Assembly: GCA_027574665.1 (NCBI GenBank)
Contig: CM050648.1
Location: forward strand, 51,507,200 to 51,571,199
Direction of reading: 5' to 3'
DNA: 64,000 bases
Source of the DNA: Rhynochetos jubatus
Taxonomy: Eukaryota; Chordata; Aves; Eurypygiformes; Rhynochetidae
In this document: positions 21,506-36,838 of the stretch, one piece after another
Numbering within the stretch: the first letter of the stretch is position 1
Layout of the letters: each line of letters starts with the position of its first letter
Notes under the pieces: generated by a model
The model's database searches: none
What the model was told of the DNA's origin: nothing
Seen by the model: the letters and a program-made list of their open reading frames with translations, nothing else
Translations under genes and position numbers: made by a program

Positions 21506-21794
21506 CTGAGAAAAGTAGTTAATTAAATAATGATTACAATTATATATAGGTATATGTAAAATCTGTATTATATACAGATGAACATTCATCCACATTTATC
21601 AAAACTCATCTCTGCATATAATGCAAACAAATTTTTTTACACTCATAAGAAATCATCACGTATCGGTATCTTTTAGAGGAGTTGTAACAGATGTTTAAGC
21701 GGGCATTTCTATAGAATCTCATATTCTACTGACCTGTTTCACAACATTTTGTATTCACACACGTTTTAACTGTAGAAAGGGCTATCTCATCGCT

Positions 21795-21892
21795 CCTCAA
21801 ATTAATCCTGTGGGACAGGCAAGCAAACACAACTATCCCATGTTACAGATGAGAAAGCTAAGGCAGAGTTTATGTGACTTGACCCTAGCAAG
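21795..21892 (+). repeat. MIR-type ancient SINE remnant
   Basis: CTCAAATTAATCCTGTGGGA, then ACTATCCCATGTTACAGATG, AGAAAGCTAAGGCAGAG and GTGACTTGACCCTAGC follow the MIR core in correct order (ctcacaacaaccctgtgagg ... ccccattttacagatgagg aaactgaggcacagag ... gtgacttgcccaagg). The best of the ancient-SINE matches in this window. Confidence 0.65.
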
Positions 21893-22005
21893 CACAGGGT
21901 CTAAGCACTGGAATAAGTTGCCTAAAAAGGTTGTGGAATCTCCATCATCTGAGATTTCCAAGAACAAGTTATCAAACCTGTGTCAGACACAGCTGAACTT
22001 AACTT
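21893..22005 (+). mobile_element. Old CR1-family LINE fragment
   Basis: CACTGGAATAAGTTGCCTAA, AAAGGTTGTGGAATCTCCAT and the following GAGATTTCCAAGAACAAGTT segment match the conserved CR1 phrase (ggaacaggctgcccagagaggttgtggagtctccatccttggagatattcaaaac). More diverged than the copy at 5.26-5.81 kb, so older. It abuts the MIR-like patch directly. Confidence 0.75.
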
Positions 22006-22139
22006 AGGGCAGAAATAAATACCAAATACGTAACCACCCTGCAGCACTACTGTCTATAAAGCTATGAAAAGCATACGTTCATTTGTAAGTCTAGGTAAGA
22101 AATGATTCTGAGGCCAAATTCTTCGCATGAATAAACAAA

Positions 22140-22290
22140 TGGCAACTCATTAGAGCACTTTACCAAGGCTGAAAAATATTAGCTCTATTTTATGGATAAA
22201 CTGAAGAACAAACACATTCCAATAGTTGTCCAGTATAAAACTGTAAATCAGAGCTGATTCCAAACCTCTCAGCATGTAGGCCCCTACTCT
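22140..22290 (+). repeat. Possible MIR-type ancient SINE remnant
   Basis: CTATTTTATGGATAAACTGA followed by AGAACAAA, then GTCCAGTATAAAACTGTAAA and CAGAGCTGATTCCAAACC keeps the spacing of the MIR core and tail (attttacagatgagg aaactgagg ... cagagctgggattcgaac). Judged by eye. Confidence 0.5.
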
Positions 22291-24871
22291 CACATCATAC
22301 GTTTAATATCTGCAATTTACTTCAAGAAAATTTCAACATTCGGATGCTGATACGCTGACAAATCCAAATTCTTATATCCAGGGTGAGAGAGCAATAACTC
22401 CACAGCTGTCCAGAAAGTAGTTTGCAACAAGTAGGCAGAGTAGGCTAAGTTCACCTACAGATGTCCTAGTAAAACAGCCGGGAAAAGAAAACAGAAGGCA
22501 AAGACCAACTTGATCTGCCAAACACGTTCACCCTCAGGCCCCGCACACCATTTGGCTAAGGAGGGTGGGGAGGAAAGCCCGTTTTGCCAGACGGAGTAAC
22601 TGGGACGGGGAATGAGCACAGAAGCCTCTGCTGTTGCTGCTCCACACTCACGGGAAATATGCTGAACGGCTAACAAAACAGACCACCGGGTCAGGGGCTT
22701 CGGAGGAAAACGCTGGTCTCTCATTAAACGTGATGTAGCAAATATGTAGTGTTAAGCTTTCCTCAAGTCAGCCGACCAGAAGTTCTGGGGTTTTTTGGTT
22801 TTCCTTCTCTCTAGTTCTAATATATTTTCTTGAAATTTCTACCAACATAGATGTGGCTGGTATATGTTTTAACATCACACTGGTACCTAAGCAGAACTTT
22901 TAGTACTACCAGTTATTAAAATTGTTCATCTTCCTATTGTAAAACCCTGTTTCTAGTTGCTTTTAACACCTGAATTGAAGTTTTCCTTCTTGTGTGTCTG
23001 CCTGAAACCAAATTTTTGATTCTGTTCAAGGTTTCAGCTGTTTTTGTGTCTCCTCTGCAATGGAACTGCATCTTCCCACGTCGTTTTGAAAGGGGAACCT
23101 GCGACCTGACTGCGATGCCGTGGCCGCACCGTACTGCCAGCTTTATGGCGTTTTGAAATTCTCTCGTGGTCCAATTTCTACAACAAAGTTACCGTTTCAG
23201 TGCAGTACCCTGCGTGTGCCTGTAACTGTCCACCTACATGTGTGTCTTCTAGAACTGTGAGACCGAACCGCTCATTTACAAGGGCAGAAAACAGAAATAT
23301 TTACACAACTCTGAAAGGTCAAAAATGCGTATGAGTTGACAATAAGCTGAAAACAATTTCAGAAAGCAACTTGCTAATAAGTACTCCCGTTTCAAAACAA
23401 CGGAGAATTCAACTCCAAGTACAGATGTGCAGAGCCTAGGGGAGAAATAGTCAGACCTCCGTCACAGGCGACACATGTCAGAATTCACGCCACCCAAAAA
23501 GGTGCCCTGCCCCCGTCCCCCGGTCACAGGGGATTCATATGTATGCATGTGGCACTATCTTCACGAGAAGATAACTGTAGAAGGAGATGAAAAGGTTTTG
23601 ACAACCGTGACCTGAGAGTACAAACAGTGACACACAGAAACACCAAGCAGACTGAAAATCGCAGGGAGTGATAAGGAGAAAGCGGTATATAAAAGGTGTA
23701 TCTATTAACTTGGCAGGTACAATAGAAGACAAAGCTGTGCAAATATTGTTGTTCCAAATAAAGAGGTTCTCATGCATCTGCACAGTTCTCATGCCAGGAT
23801 CTGGAAGCCAAGGGATCATGCAATGAAATGCAGATGTTTAAACAACATACTCATTTCATTTTCACCAAAGCCTGAAGCATACAGAGACAGGGGTGACCAC
23901 CTGGGGAAAGCGCCTCTGAACACACTGATCAGTGATTACTATTTCGTAAGACTCCATACGGTCAGCTTTCATTCCATATTCCTTGTTAAAGTACTTTGTA
24001 AGCAAATGAAGTATTTTAACAATTTTGTTTTTTCATCTGCATTTCATACTCCTCTCGAGAAATACACGGTCTAGCACGCAGATATCAACCAACTACAACG
24101 GACAAATTTTTCTCATTTTCTCAGTTTCTCTTTGTAATTTTTCAAGGAATAGCACAGATACAAAACCATATAACAGCATAGAGGAAGCTGCAATAAAGCA
24201 ATGAGAAGAAAAACTCAAAGGAAAGCACCTTGGCTACTTGCAACAAATAAATAAATAAATGAACTTAAGATGCTGCTGCTTTGTCAGCCAACGTCCATTC
24301 GATTTTTATCCTTTCTCCTTTTTTAAGTATGTCATTAATAACTTTCTAGAACAGTTATGAGACGTATGCTAGTTCACAAAACCACAGTCTGTGTATGGGG
24401 AAATTGATATTCTCAGTACACGCTTGTATGAAATAAAACTTGAATAAATAAGCAAGCAAATAAATAAAAGCTGGCCCCCTAGTCCCAAAAGGAGATTTTA
24501 TTTTCCTTTTCAAGACAAATAATCTACTCTACATACTAAGTAAACACCACCCTGTAAGTGTGTAATTTCAGGTTTTTTTGAGATCCGCAGAAAATTAAAT
24601 GAAACAAACACAGGGAGACACGGAATCAAATAAATGAAAAGATATTTTTAATACTTTTTTCATCACCTGTTCTTATGAGGACTAAGCCACCTTTCAAGCC
24701 TCACCTGGGTCTTAAACTTTCACAAAGCAAATTTTGAAAGGCATTTTTCCTGCTGTAATCTACACGAGGCTTGAGGTAAATACCCAGTTGTTTACAGCAT
24801 CCCTGAAGGAACAATATCTGAGGTAACTTACCACCCCCAATGGTTATCTTTATAGCACTTCCAGCTCCTAC

Positions 24872-24994
24872 CTGTCTGAGTGAACCCTGATTTGTATCCA
24901 TTAGCTGATCCACCCTCTGGGGTCGTGGACGGTGACACCGAAGAATTTGGTTTAGCAGAGAGGCTAGCAGCAGATGATTGCCTGCTTCTACATT
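24872..24994 (-). CDS. GREB1L: GREB1L coding exon 5 (residues 237-278, Ser-rich)
   Basis: Acceptor GTTTGCAG, donor GTAGGA, 123 bp, phase 1 in and out. It encodes a Ser/Ala/Pro-rich segment ([19 protein letters not shown], then PSTTPEGG, then [11 protein letters not shown]). The composition suggests a disordered linker with possible phosphorylation sites. The end phrase NGYKSGFTQ resembles what I remember of GREB1L and is absent from GREB1. A longer plus-strand open frame across this exon is an antisense shadow. Confidence 0.88.
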
Positions 24995-26973
24995 CTGCAA
25001 ACGAAGCAGCTACAGTACATATTAACAAGGCCTGGCTTCCAGTAGCGACAGTTCAGCAACACGGCGGTGAAAGGCGACAAAATGTTAAAAGCATACACAC
25101 AGCACGTACAACAAACAGCGGCAAATGGCAGCGTTCAACAAAAATACGGCTCTCGCCGTTTAGTCAACTTGGTCTTCTAATTAGGAAAACCTCCCTGGGG
25201 GCCACTCAGAGGGCCAAGGCAAATACAGACCAGATGCTGCAAAATGGCAAGAGCCCTCAGTTCGCAGCTTCCAAGAGGTTTGAAGGTATTGGACACGTCC
25301 CAGGAAATGCTCAGCAACTTCTGTGGCACAACCTTTATACAAACCGTCATACGTTGCCCTTTAAAAGGAGAAACTGTGCTGCAACCCAGATTCTTAGTTT
25401 GCCTCCACAAAACCTTCAGGGAGATCTCAGCGCTGTGGGTGTCTGTCTGGGTGAAAACTGAGTTGAGGGAGGAGAAAGTGACCTTAAAAATTACACATCA
25501 ATCCATTTTTTCAACTGAGATCTAATCAGGTTTTGTTTGAAGAGAGGGGGTGTTTAAGAGCCTTTCTCTTCTTCTAATTAGACCTTCAAAGTAAGTAAAG
25601 GGCGAAGGGCTACCAGATGGATGGTGGCAATATGGGGATAGAGCCTAGCAAAATAATGCCCAGGAGGTCGATTCCTGGCCTATTTTCTAGACTTTCATGG
25701 GTGCTCAAAACACTTGCAATCAGTATATATGCAAAACCGATCCCAGAATCTGCCTCTTACACGTGTGTTACCCTGACAGCTTTTACCAGGACACACAACA
25801 ACCCCACCTGCATAAGCACTGAGGGAAGGGGGTGGGGTGTGATCAGAAAAAGGATTACACAATTAAAATAAGGTTGCCTTTTTCTGTATTTGGAACTTCA
25901 AAAAGAGACTAAGAAATTAAATCTTTCTGTAGTTTTTGTGAAAAACACCGCTGAAACACACATCCACGCTAAAGCTGTAGTTCGATCTACTCGTAACTGA
26001 GAAAAGCAGCTGAAGCCAGGCTCCCTTTGAACCACTAACTGATACAGTACTATAATCACTCATACAGCTCGGTGATAACCATCTCTCTCTGGTGTCACAC
26101 TGCCATTCGCATGAGGATGTGACCCTTCAGATACGTGTCAGTCCTCCTGTGGAGTTTCTCCTCTCCTCACATCACCCTCTTTGGAACAACAGGCACCAGA
26201 TCAAACTGTTTTTATTGAGTAAGACCACAGCTGAGGAAGACAGGCAGTCTGAGTATACACCAACTTAGTAGACAGCGAGCAGGTAAACCATTCTTCTCCT
26301 TGAGACTTTGCATGGCTTTAGCTCCAAAAACCTGCATCCTCTAGTAACAGACCCCATGGCTACCTTGCCTTGGGGTCACAAATGTCACCTCTTTAGCACA
26401 TGGCAATACTGCACAGGCTGCGCCGGTGCAGAGTAAGGCCAAGCGTAAAACACAGCGTGAGTGGGAAGAGTATGCAAGATTCCTCCTCATTCCCCAAAAT
26501 CAGTGACCTGAGCTTTCTTAATCTTACGATGTGCTAGCTATCCTCAGGCACTAGACAGACCGAATTGCACCTGCTAAGGTCAGTATATCAGTGAAAAGCC
26601 AATGTTGGAGCCCTGGCTGTGAGTCATCTTGCTTCAGGCACAGAAAAGAATCAGCAGATTGAGCAACCTTATTTCTTCTACTAAGATGGCTGCACATGGC
26701 AAGAAGGGCAGATTTAGGGCTCTCACTGAAAGTATGGGGAGATGGAGGAAGACCGTTTATGATCACATGGTTACTATTAAGACTTAAATAAACCTCTTGG
26801 GCAAAATCCAGGCTTGAGTGAAATCAGTGGGAATTTTTGCTTCAAACGGTGAAGAAAGTCATCTTCTACAGTTCCTTTTGAATGCATATACTGTCAACAG
26901 CAACTTTCAATCTTTCATTCAACACCACACTAATATAATAAAACCCCCTTAAGTGAATGGAGACCTGTATTAC
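24995..26973 (-). other. GREB1L: GREB1L intron 4/5 (2.0 kb)
   Basis: No recognised repeat or exon. The plus-strand open frame 24,880-25,461 (193 codons) begins opposite exon 5 and shows no recognisable domain. Confidence 0.75.
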
Positions 26974-27150
26974 CTTTCCAGCAAATAAGGGGTCCCTTTG
27001 ACAGTACACCTTGGGAGCTTCTTACTAGGTAGTACTTTAAGTGCTTCTGCTTCTTTGGCTGAGTGGTTAATTTCAGGTTGATATGATTGGAAAACTCCGT
27101 GAAGTACCGAAATCCTCTTTCTCCACAGCCTATACAATTCCCAGAAAATC
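26974..27150 (-). CDS. GREB1L: GREB1L coding exon 4 (residues 178-237, Cys-x2-Cys block)
   Basis: Acceptor TTCTTCCAG, donor GTAATA, 177 bp, phase 1 in and out. It encodes [16 protein letters not shown], then [20 protein letters not shown], then GPLICWK. A Cys-x2-Cys pair lies at residues 183 and 186 and a further Cys at 234, which would allow metal binding, but no full zinc-finger pattern can be assigned. The lysine-rich [10 protein letters not shown] segment (residues 207-216) is a possible nuclear-localisation or nucleic-acid-contact patch. The same block is almost identical across the family, so this is one of the safest anchors for the gene call. Confidence 0.94.
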
Positions 27151-30148
<2,998 letters not shown>

Positions 30149-30876
30149 TTATCAGTTCCAAACCCGAATGGGGCTTCACAACTTGATGCTGTAACTGGGA
30201 GTTTTAATATATCCTTTTCAAGGGAAATAGAGGAAATGGAGATAGCATCTCATCAGATCCACTAGCTCAGGGTTTCAGAGACAATAGATAAACAATATTT
30301 TAAAGAGATCCTGGACATACTCAGACCGAGAAGTAAGTCTCTAAAGATTAGACATCAAATGGCTCAGAAACTCAATTTTTCAAAAGTATTCAAGATGAGA
30401 AGAAAAGTTTCTGATTTTGTAACAGAAAACAGCTCTTAAAACATCCCAAAGAATACTTTGCCAAATTTTAGTTTACAGTATTTCAAGAGAAACAAATTTG
30501 TCTTTGTTGCTCATAACAAGCTGGCACTGGTGCATAAACATCACTAATACAAAGGAATGATAAAAATTGATGACTGAAGTTTAGTACTGACTACTAAAAG
30601 AAAAAGAATTAAAAAATTAATTTTTCACTTGTCTATACATTTTAGGAATTCCAGCAAGCAAAAGATAATTGAATGGTTTTAGAGATGTACAGCATGTTTT
30701 CCATAAGTGTCCAACTGAGTCTCTTGAGTCTCAATAGACTGCATGACTTCAAGTCTCCAATTAGTTTTTCCTCACCCAACATAACACTGGATCTCGTGCT
30801 ACTGGTCAATATAGGGCTAAAGGCATGGGCAGAAGTGGGAAAAAAAGGACTGGAGAGAGCTTCTGCTATTCCACGT

Positions 30877-31466
30877 TGTTCTGGTTTTGGCTGGGACAGA
30901 GTTAATTTCCTTCTCAGTGGCCAGTATGGGGCTGTGTTTGGGATTTGTGCTGGACACAGTGTTGACAATACAGGGATGTTGTAGTTACTGCTGAGCAGTG
31001 CTTACACAGAGTCAAGGCCTTTTCTGCCCCTCACCCCACCCCACCAGCGAGCGGGCTGGGGGTGCACAAGGAGCTGGGAGGGGACACAGCCGGGACAGCT
31101 GACCCCAACTGACCAAAGGGATATTCCATACCCTATGGCATCATGCCCAGCATGTAAAGCTGGGGGAAGAAGGAAGAGGGGGGACATTCGGAGTGATGGT
31201 GTTTGTTCCCAAGTAATCATTACATGTGATGGAGCCCTGCATTCCTGGAGATGGCTGAGCACCTGCCTGCCCATGGGAAGGGGTCAATGAATTCCTTGTT
31301 TTGCCTTGCTTGTGAGCGCGGCTTTTGCTTTACTTATTAAACTGTCCTTATCTCAACCCATGCGTTTTCTCACTTTTACCCTTCCGATTCTCTCCCCATC
31401 ACGCTGGGGGGGAGCGAGTAAGTGGCTGTGTGGTGCTCAGTTGCCAGCTGGGATTAAACTATGACA
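30877..31466 (+). mobile_element. Solo LTR of avian ERVL-like endogenous retrovirus (copy B)
   Basis: 590 bp unit starting TGTTCTGGTTTTGGCTGGG and ending GATTAAACTATGACA, flanked by the 5-bp direct repeat CACGT (30,872-30,876 and 31,467-31,471). It matches copy A along its whole length with scattered substitutions (about 8 in the first 140 bases by eye) and small indels. It retains an ATTAAA hexamer at 31,336-31,341. No internal retroviral genes are present. Antisense to GREB1L. The different target duplications show two independent insertions rather than a segmental duplication. Confidence 0.93.
31100..31115 (-). promoter_or_regulatory. DR4-like nuclear-receptor half-site pair in solo LTR copy B
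   Basis: Same TGGTCA-GTTG-GGGTCA arrangement on the minus strand as in copy A, unchanged despite substitutions elsewhere in the LTR. Confidence 0.35.
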
Positions 31467-34400
31467 CACGTCCTGCAGTGAGCAAGGGGAAGGTTGGCAC
31501 ACACAAAAAAGCACAACAGGACAGCCCATAGCTGTGGCTGGGCGCCACAACGGGACCCTTGGGAGCTCAGACCTCAGGGTGAGCTTGGCAGCCACCCACC
31601 AAGCAGTCACAGAGCGGATTTTCAAAATGCTGGGTGGGACAGCTTAGGGCACTTAAAATCACAGAGCAATTACGGGATCTGTGGAGGTCCAACTGGTCTA
31701 AATCTTTTGCTCATACCAAAACCAACTTCAAAATCAACTCTTCTGACTAAGCAGACTAACAACATTCAAAGATTCTTCCATTAGCTTCAGCACTGGACTT
31801 ACAGGGGTCAGAATCACCCATCACTTCTAGTATGGCTCCACCACATTGTTTTTCTTGAGAAACTCCAACTTTCAAGCACAGAAGTAACAGGTGTGACCAA
31901 AAGCAATAGTCATGTGGCTTCCTCCACAGAAAAGGATACGATCAGATTGAGCTTTCCGATTTCCCTTAGGCAGAATTCAATGAAAGCACTACCAAGTTTT
32001 ATGAAGAACCAGGCTGTTATGCTGTGTTCCCCTTCAAGTCTCACTTCTCCAGCTGCAAGATCAGTGCTACAGTTTGGCCTCACACCTCTCCCGGCAGCAG
32101 CTGGTGGAAACTCCTCGTATTTCAGGATGTCCAAAGACATCACATATTAATCCACTGACCATCTCTCTTTCACTACAGCCATAGAAATATCACAACACAG
32201 ACAACACATGCATGCATCTGCATGAATCAGTATTTCAAAAGAAAGAAGATAAATAGCATAATACGTCCTGGTTTAATATTCTTGTTAAAAAACAACATAT
32301 CAAACTGAATTTGAAATTGTTGTAATATCTAGTAAGACTTCAGTTATTATTACATATTACTTACACTTTATTTAAGGTATTATTCAAGTAGGCCACGGTT
32401 GTTACAGAAATTGTAGAGAGAAGTCAAACCACTGGAGAAAGACACTAGGCATCTGGAAACACAATGTGATCACAGCTTAACCAACAGCCACCTCAGCCGT
32501 CACTTCTACCTGTGTCTGCGCTCTTACCTACCGCGCTAAACCCCGCAGTCTACAACTTCAGCAAAGGCAGTGAAAGCTAATGTTGTTTTTTCGGTTTTCT
32601 CTCAGAACCGTGCCAGGCAAAAGCACGTGCAAAGTGGAATGCACAGCGTCAGCTAGCATGAACTCCCTGGCAAGCAGCAGCTTGCTGAAAACAGGGTCTG
32701 ACACAGGTTCAGTCTTGTGCCTACACCCACAGTCTGCTGAACCAGTTCTCGGCTGAATACTTCCTTCAGTTATTCAGTCAGCTGCGTTCCAGCAGCAGCT
32801 CACTCGAGCTGATGGCTAGCTCGGATTCATCCCTCACACGTGCCTTCTTCCAGCCAAAGAATTAAAATGACTTGCCGAAAGTTTTTATTTAAAAAGTAGC
32901 AGATTTTAGTGATCGCTTAGCAATCATGAGGAAACCTATGTTTTAGGGGAAAAGCACTAATCCCTCATATTTAAAGCAAAATTTATTCTTGTCTGATTAG
33001 ATGCAATTTGATTTTAGTATGTTAAACACTTTTTAAGGTGTATTCCTCAGAAACATATTGATCTCCATCAACTGGAATGTGAGGTACCAGGATAAGCATT
33101 ACCTAGACTTTTCAATGTAATTTAGAAAGAAACAGTTGCAGATAAACATAGAAACAAAACTCCTTTACACTCAAAATAGAATTTGCTTATCCAAAGGTTT
33201 ATGCCATTTGGGTACTATGTCTACAGTTTTCAAAACTGGCCTTAAATATTTAGGCATTCAGTGAAATGGGAGAAGCTGACATGCTTGGAGCATACCGCTC
33301 TACATCTAGATTCCGAACAGAAAAATTACCCACCGCTGACAATGTGGGCAAACAGGAAATCTGTAGATAAGGATTATGAAACAGCAAGTGTGGTAAGATT
33401 TCAAGACAGATTTAAACCCGTGCTTTTACACAATTACTCTTTAGCCTTGTCTCTACCTAAAAATGTTCAGGAAACGCCTAGAAGCACAAACAGTGGCTAA
33501 AGGAAGCTTCTAAATTAATTGCTACTCATAGCAATACTAGGACACCAAAGACAGCAGGATGTCCATGTTGATAACAGTTACGTTTCAATACAGACTTGTC
33601 TGCAGGAAGAGCACGTGACACTGAGAGGGCTGAAGCTCACATGAGAAACATAGAACCTCTTTGGATGCTTGAGGGTTTTGATGTCCCAGTGACATGAAAC
33701 AATGCTCCAGCCCTCCACAACATCTGAGATAGATGCAAAGACTCTGCCATCGTCCAGACAAAACAGCTCCAGCTACACTTTGAGCAGCTGCACATCACCA
33801 TTCTGCATGAATCCCCAAAGGAGAAGGTGCAGGAGAACCCTAAGGAAACCCACCACAACATCCCAACAGGTTTATAAGAATTACTCAGTAACATCTTAGC
33901 AGCACCTGTTGAGACAAACCGATGTATCTCAGTCCGCTATGACAGGCAACAGCAGCCTCTTACCTGAGAGACGGTTGATTCGAATATATTTAATATCTCC
34001 CACCATTTGGGTTACGTAGGACTGTATGGTAGAAATGCTGCATCCCGCCTAACCTGCAAATACCTAAGTTTTAACCCCTGCATCATCTCTTACTCCACCC
34101 AAAGTGCTCTGGGATGCCTTCCATGTTCCCCTTCCTCCTTGCGCAACCTCCTCCGGCATCCTCCTCTGCTTTGGCTGGCGACATCTCTGGATCAGAGATA
34201 TGCGTGTGTCAACTGTCTGGCCAGCCGATGCCTCTAATGTTCAGGCTGTGTCAGGGGAGAGCTGTAATTACTTCTCTGCCCCAGGGGACACTAGTTTGGG
34301 GACACCAATGTCATCCAACCAGCTCCCGAACTTCACAAACCTTGTTGAAATTCAGTACCTTTAGGATCTCTACCTCTCTGCCAAAAGTAGCAGGAAACCA

Positions 34401-34598
34401 CTGCTAACATGGTATGTTCAAGAGCCCTTCATTATCCTTCTTTCCCTTGGCTTTTGGGGCTGCAAATCACTCTTTCAGTTTTAACTTCCTGCTGCTTTTT
34501 TTAAACCGAATGAGAAAATTCCATGTTAAGAAACATTAATTTGGAAGCAAGTGGAGACTGTGGGGAGAGGAAGGAGGTATTAACCCCTGTCTGTCCTG

Positions 34599-34602
<4 letters not shown>

Positions 34603-34636
<34 letters not shown>
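34603..34636. repeat. (TA)17 microsatellite
   Basis: Perfect alternating TA tract of 34 bases; can extrude a cruciform and is likely polymorphic in length. Confidence 0.95.
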
Positions 34637-34641
<5 letters not shown>

Positions 34642-36571
34642 GTATTTTTCTAACTAGTACAGACCCCAAACAATCATTTCTGTTTTGCATGATTTTGCAT
34701 AGATATTTAATTATCTGTGAGAGAGAACCATTTCCACATTAGGAAAGACAAGACATGATATCTCTATACAATCAGAACTCGTGCTGCCCATTTTCAAGAT
34801 TTAGAACACGCAAAATCCATTTACATGTCATAGCTATTAATTTATAATTGAGTTTGCACCTAAATTTCAATGTCAAGCAGCACTAACACGTACAACTCTT
34901 AAGAAAAAAGAATGGCACTTCAGTGTCACATTTACCTGTGTACCTTCTGCAGACATCCAAGCATGAAGAGGAGAAAACTTAGAAGCCACTAAAACAAAAC
35001 AGCTTCTCTTTATGAAACTGTTTATCAATGTGTAATTGTAAAAAGTAAAAGCACACAGCTGAACTGTTCCATAAAAAAAAAAAAAGTCATCTTCCCACAG
35101 GATCTCAGCTTTGTTTTAAATAAAGAACAGGCATTTATATTCTGATTAGAGATTTGCAAATACCAAAAGCGGTCACAAAAAAGAATAATGAATAGCTTTT
35201 ACAGACAGTATCTGCATTTCTTTGAAAGAAAATTCGTTAGTTTTTGCTTCTGAGAAGCACATTTGCATTCTCCAATATCACTTGATTTAAATTAATCCAG
35301 TCCCATCTTCCTGAAAATGAAAATGCATCCCACAATTGTCAACACGTGGAAGTGCCGGAGTCTTCTTAAAAAGGAAATCTGTATGTTTTCCCTTTCCCCA
35401 CCAGTACCAAGAAGTAGTTTCAAGGTGGAGTACCGGCCTGTTGTTGTACTGCAATAAACGGGGTATTTGCATAAGGAATTAGCTTCCAAGAATTACATAT
35501 GAATTACTGTTCACTGTCACTTGCTATTGTAACTTCACAGTAATTGATCAGGTGTTAAGTATCTGCTTACCTAATTGCTTCTGAAACTACCTTGCCCCTT
35601 CTTTAAGGGTCAGGTAAATTGAGGATTTACTAACAAAAGAAAGGTGCTACTATTGTGTTTCCCACAGCTTGCATAAAATGCTATTCCACAAATTAGAAGT
35701 AGCCTCTTTTAAAGCTACAGCAAACAAGCGGTTCAGAACAGATTCTTGCATTATTTTCTGGCATATTTGAGATACTTCTGCGAAAACCTTATTTTCACAG
35801 AACGGGTAAGTTAGGTACAAAAGTTTCTGATGAGCAGGAAAAAAAAGCTCCTGAAAATAAGTGAATCCCCCAAAACCCATTATTCTTATTGATTAAAAAG
35901 AGTTTACTCTTATGACTAACAGTAAGGATCGATGGCAAAGGCATTTACCTTTTTCAATGGGCTAACAGGAGAGTGAAGGAATCTAATATTATGGCCAGCT
36001 AAGAAGGAACATCCAGCAAAGTGTCACTGGTGAGGCACTTTTTTCTTTTTAAACTGATGAATAAAGGCATTAAGATCTGCTTTCTGCACCCACGTGACTG
36101 ACAACTCAGCATATAAGATCAAGTCACCATAGAAAATCACGTGATGCTTATGGCATAAATCCCAAATTCAGGAAAAGCAAACGGCACAAGCCCGTTAAAA
36201 GAGAAAAAGGTTTCACTCTACCTGTGCTAAAACATGAGAGATGGGTTTTACAGCAAGCAGAGCTATGAACTGCAGGTTCTAGTACCAATATTTTGCTCTT
36301 GGATAAGCAATTAATTACATGCTTAATTTAAAGGATCCAAACACAGTGTCTTTGATTAGTCTATCAGTATTACTTAAATTTTCCTGATGTTATTTATCTT
36401 TGTAATTACATCCTGTGTTACATCTCTAGAAAGGCATATTCATGAGGTGAAAGATGAGCTATCAGATTAATATCTTGCTGAGATCTAGTCTGCAGTGTGA
36501 ATGTTTGGGAAGCGGGGTGTTTTAAACACTTAAGTAAAACTGTCCTGACAGTTCATTAGCAGTATTTAAGG

Positions 36572-36588
36572 AAAAAAAAAAAAAAAAA
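36572..36588. repeat. Poly(A) run, 17 bases
   Basis: Uninterrupted A17 on the plus strand, just left of the CpG-dense patch. No retroposed body is recognised. Confidence 0.95.
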
Positions 36589-36657
36589 GAAGTATTTTCC
36601 TTTCCTCTTCCAGATACAAACCCACTGCTCTCTTAAACAGCTATTATGGAACTGCAG

Positions 36658-36838
36658 CGTAACTAGGCATAACCTTGTGATGAGGCATATGCAGCCACAG
36701 CGCAGAGGTCTGCGCTGCAGCGAGCGCTTGACAGCCGAGCACCTCCTTGCAGCGCCACGTCGGGCCGGGCAGCCTTACGAAGCAATCCTGGGCAGAGGCA
36801 GCGAAGGCACTGGTGAAGGTGGAATGGTTCCGCACGTG
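36658..36838. promoter_or_regulatory. CpG-dense intronic patch with CACGTG E-box
   Basis: By hand count 14 CpG in about 180 bp, in an intron that is otherwise CpG-poor and AT-rich. The patch ends with a canonical E-box CACGTG at 36,833-36,838. It could be an alternative GREB1L promoter, an enhancer, or a young unclassified repeat that has not yet lost its CpGs. No family-like coding sequence lies in it. Confidence 0.35.

Larger units (their letters stand above)
21506..24871 (-). other. GREB1L: GREB1L intron 5/6 (3.4 kb)
   Basis: Holds a cluster of old interspersed-repeat remnants at about 21.79-22.29 kb and a short AAAT-type tract at about 24,245-24,260. No exon is recognised. Confidence 0.75.

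Noticed and set aside
24880-25461. 193-codon plus-strand frame opposite exon 5
   Set aside because: It is antisense to a well-supported exon and its translation resembles no known domain.
30673-30984. 103-codon plus-strand frame ending in the solo LTR, sharing a tail with a frame in the other LTR
   Set aside because: The shared tail is LTR sequence; no retroviral protein is encoded.
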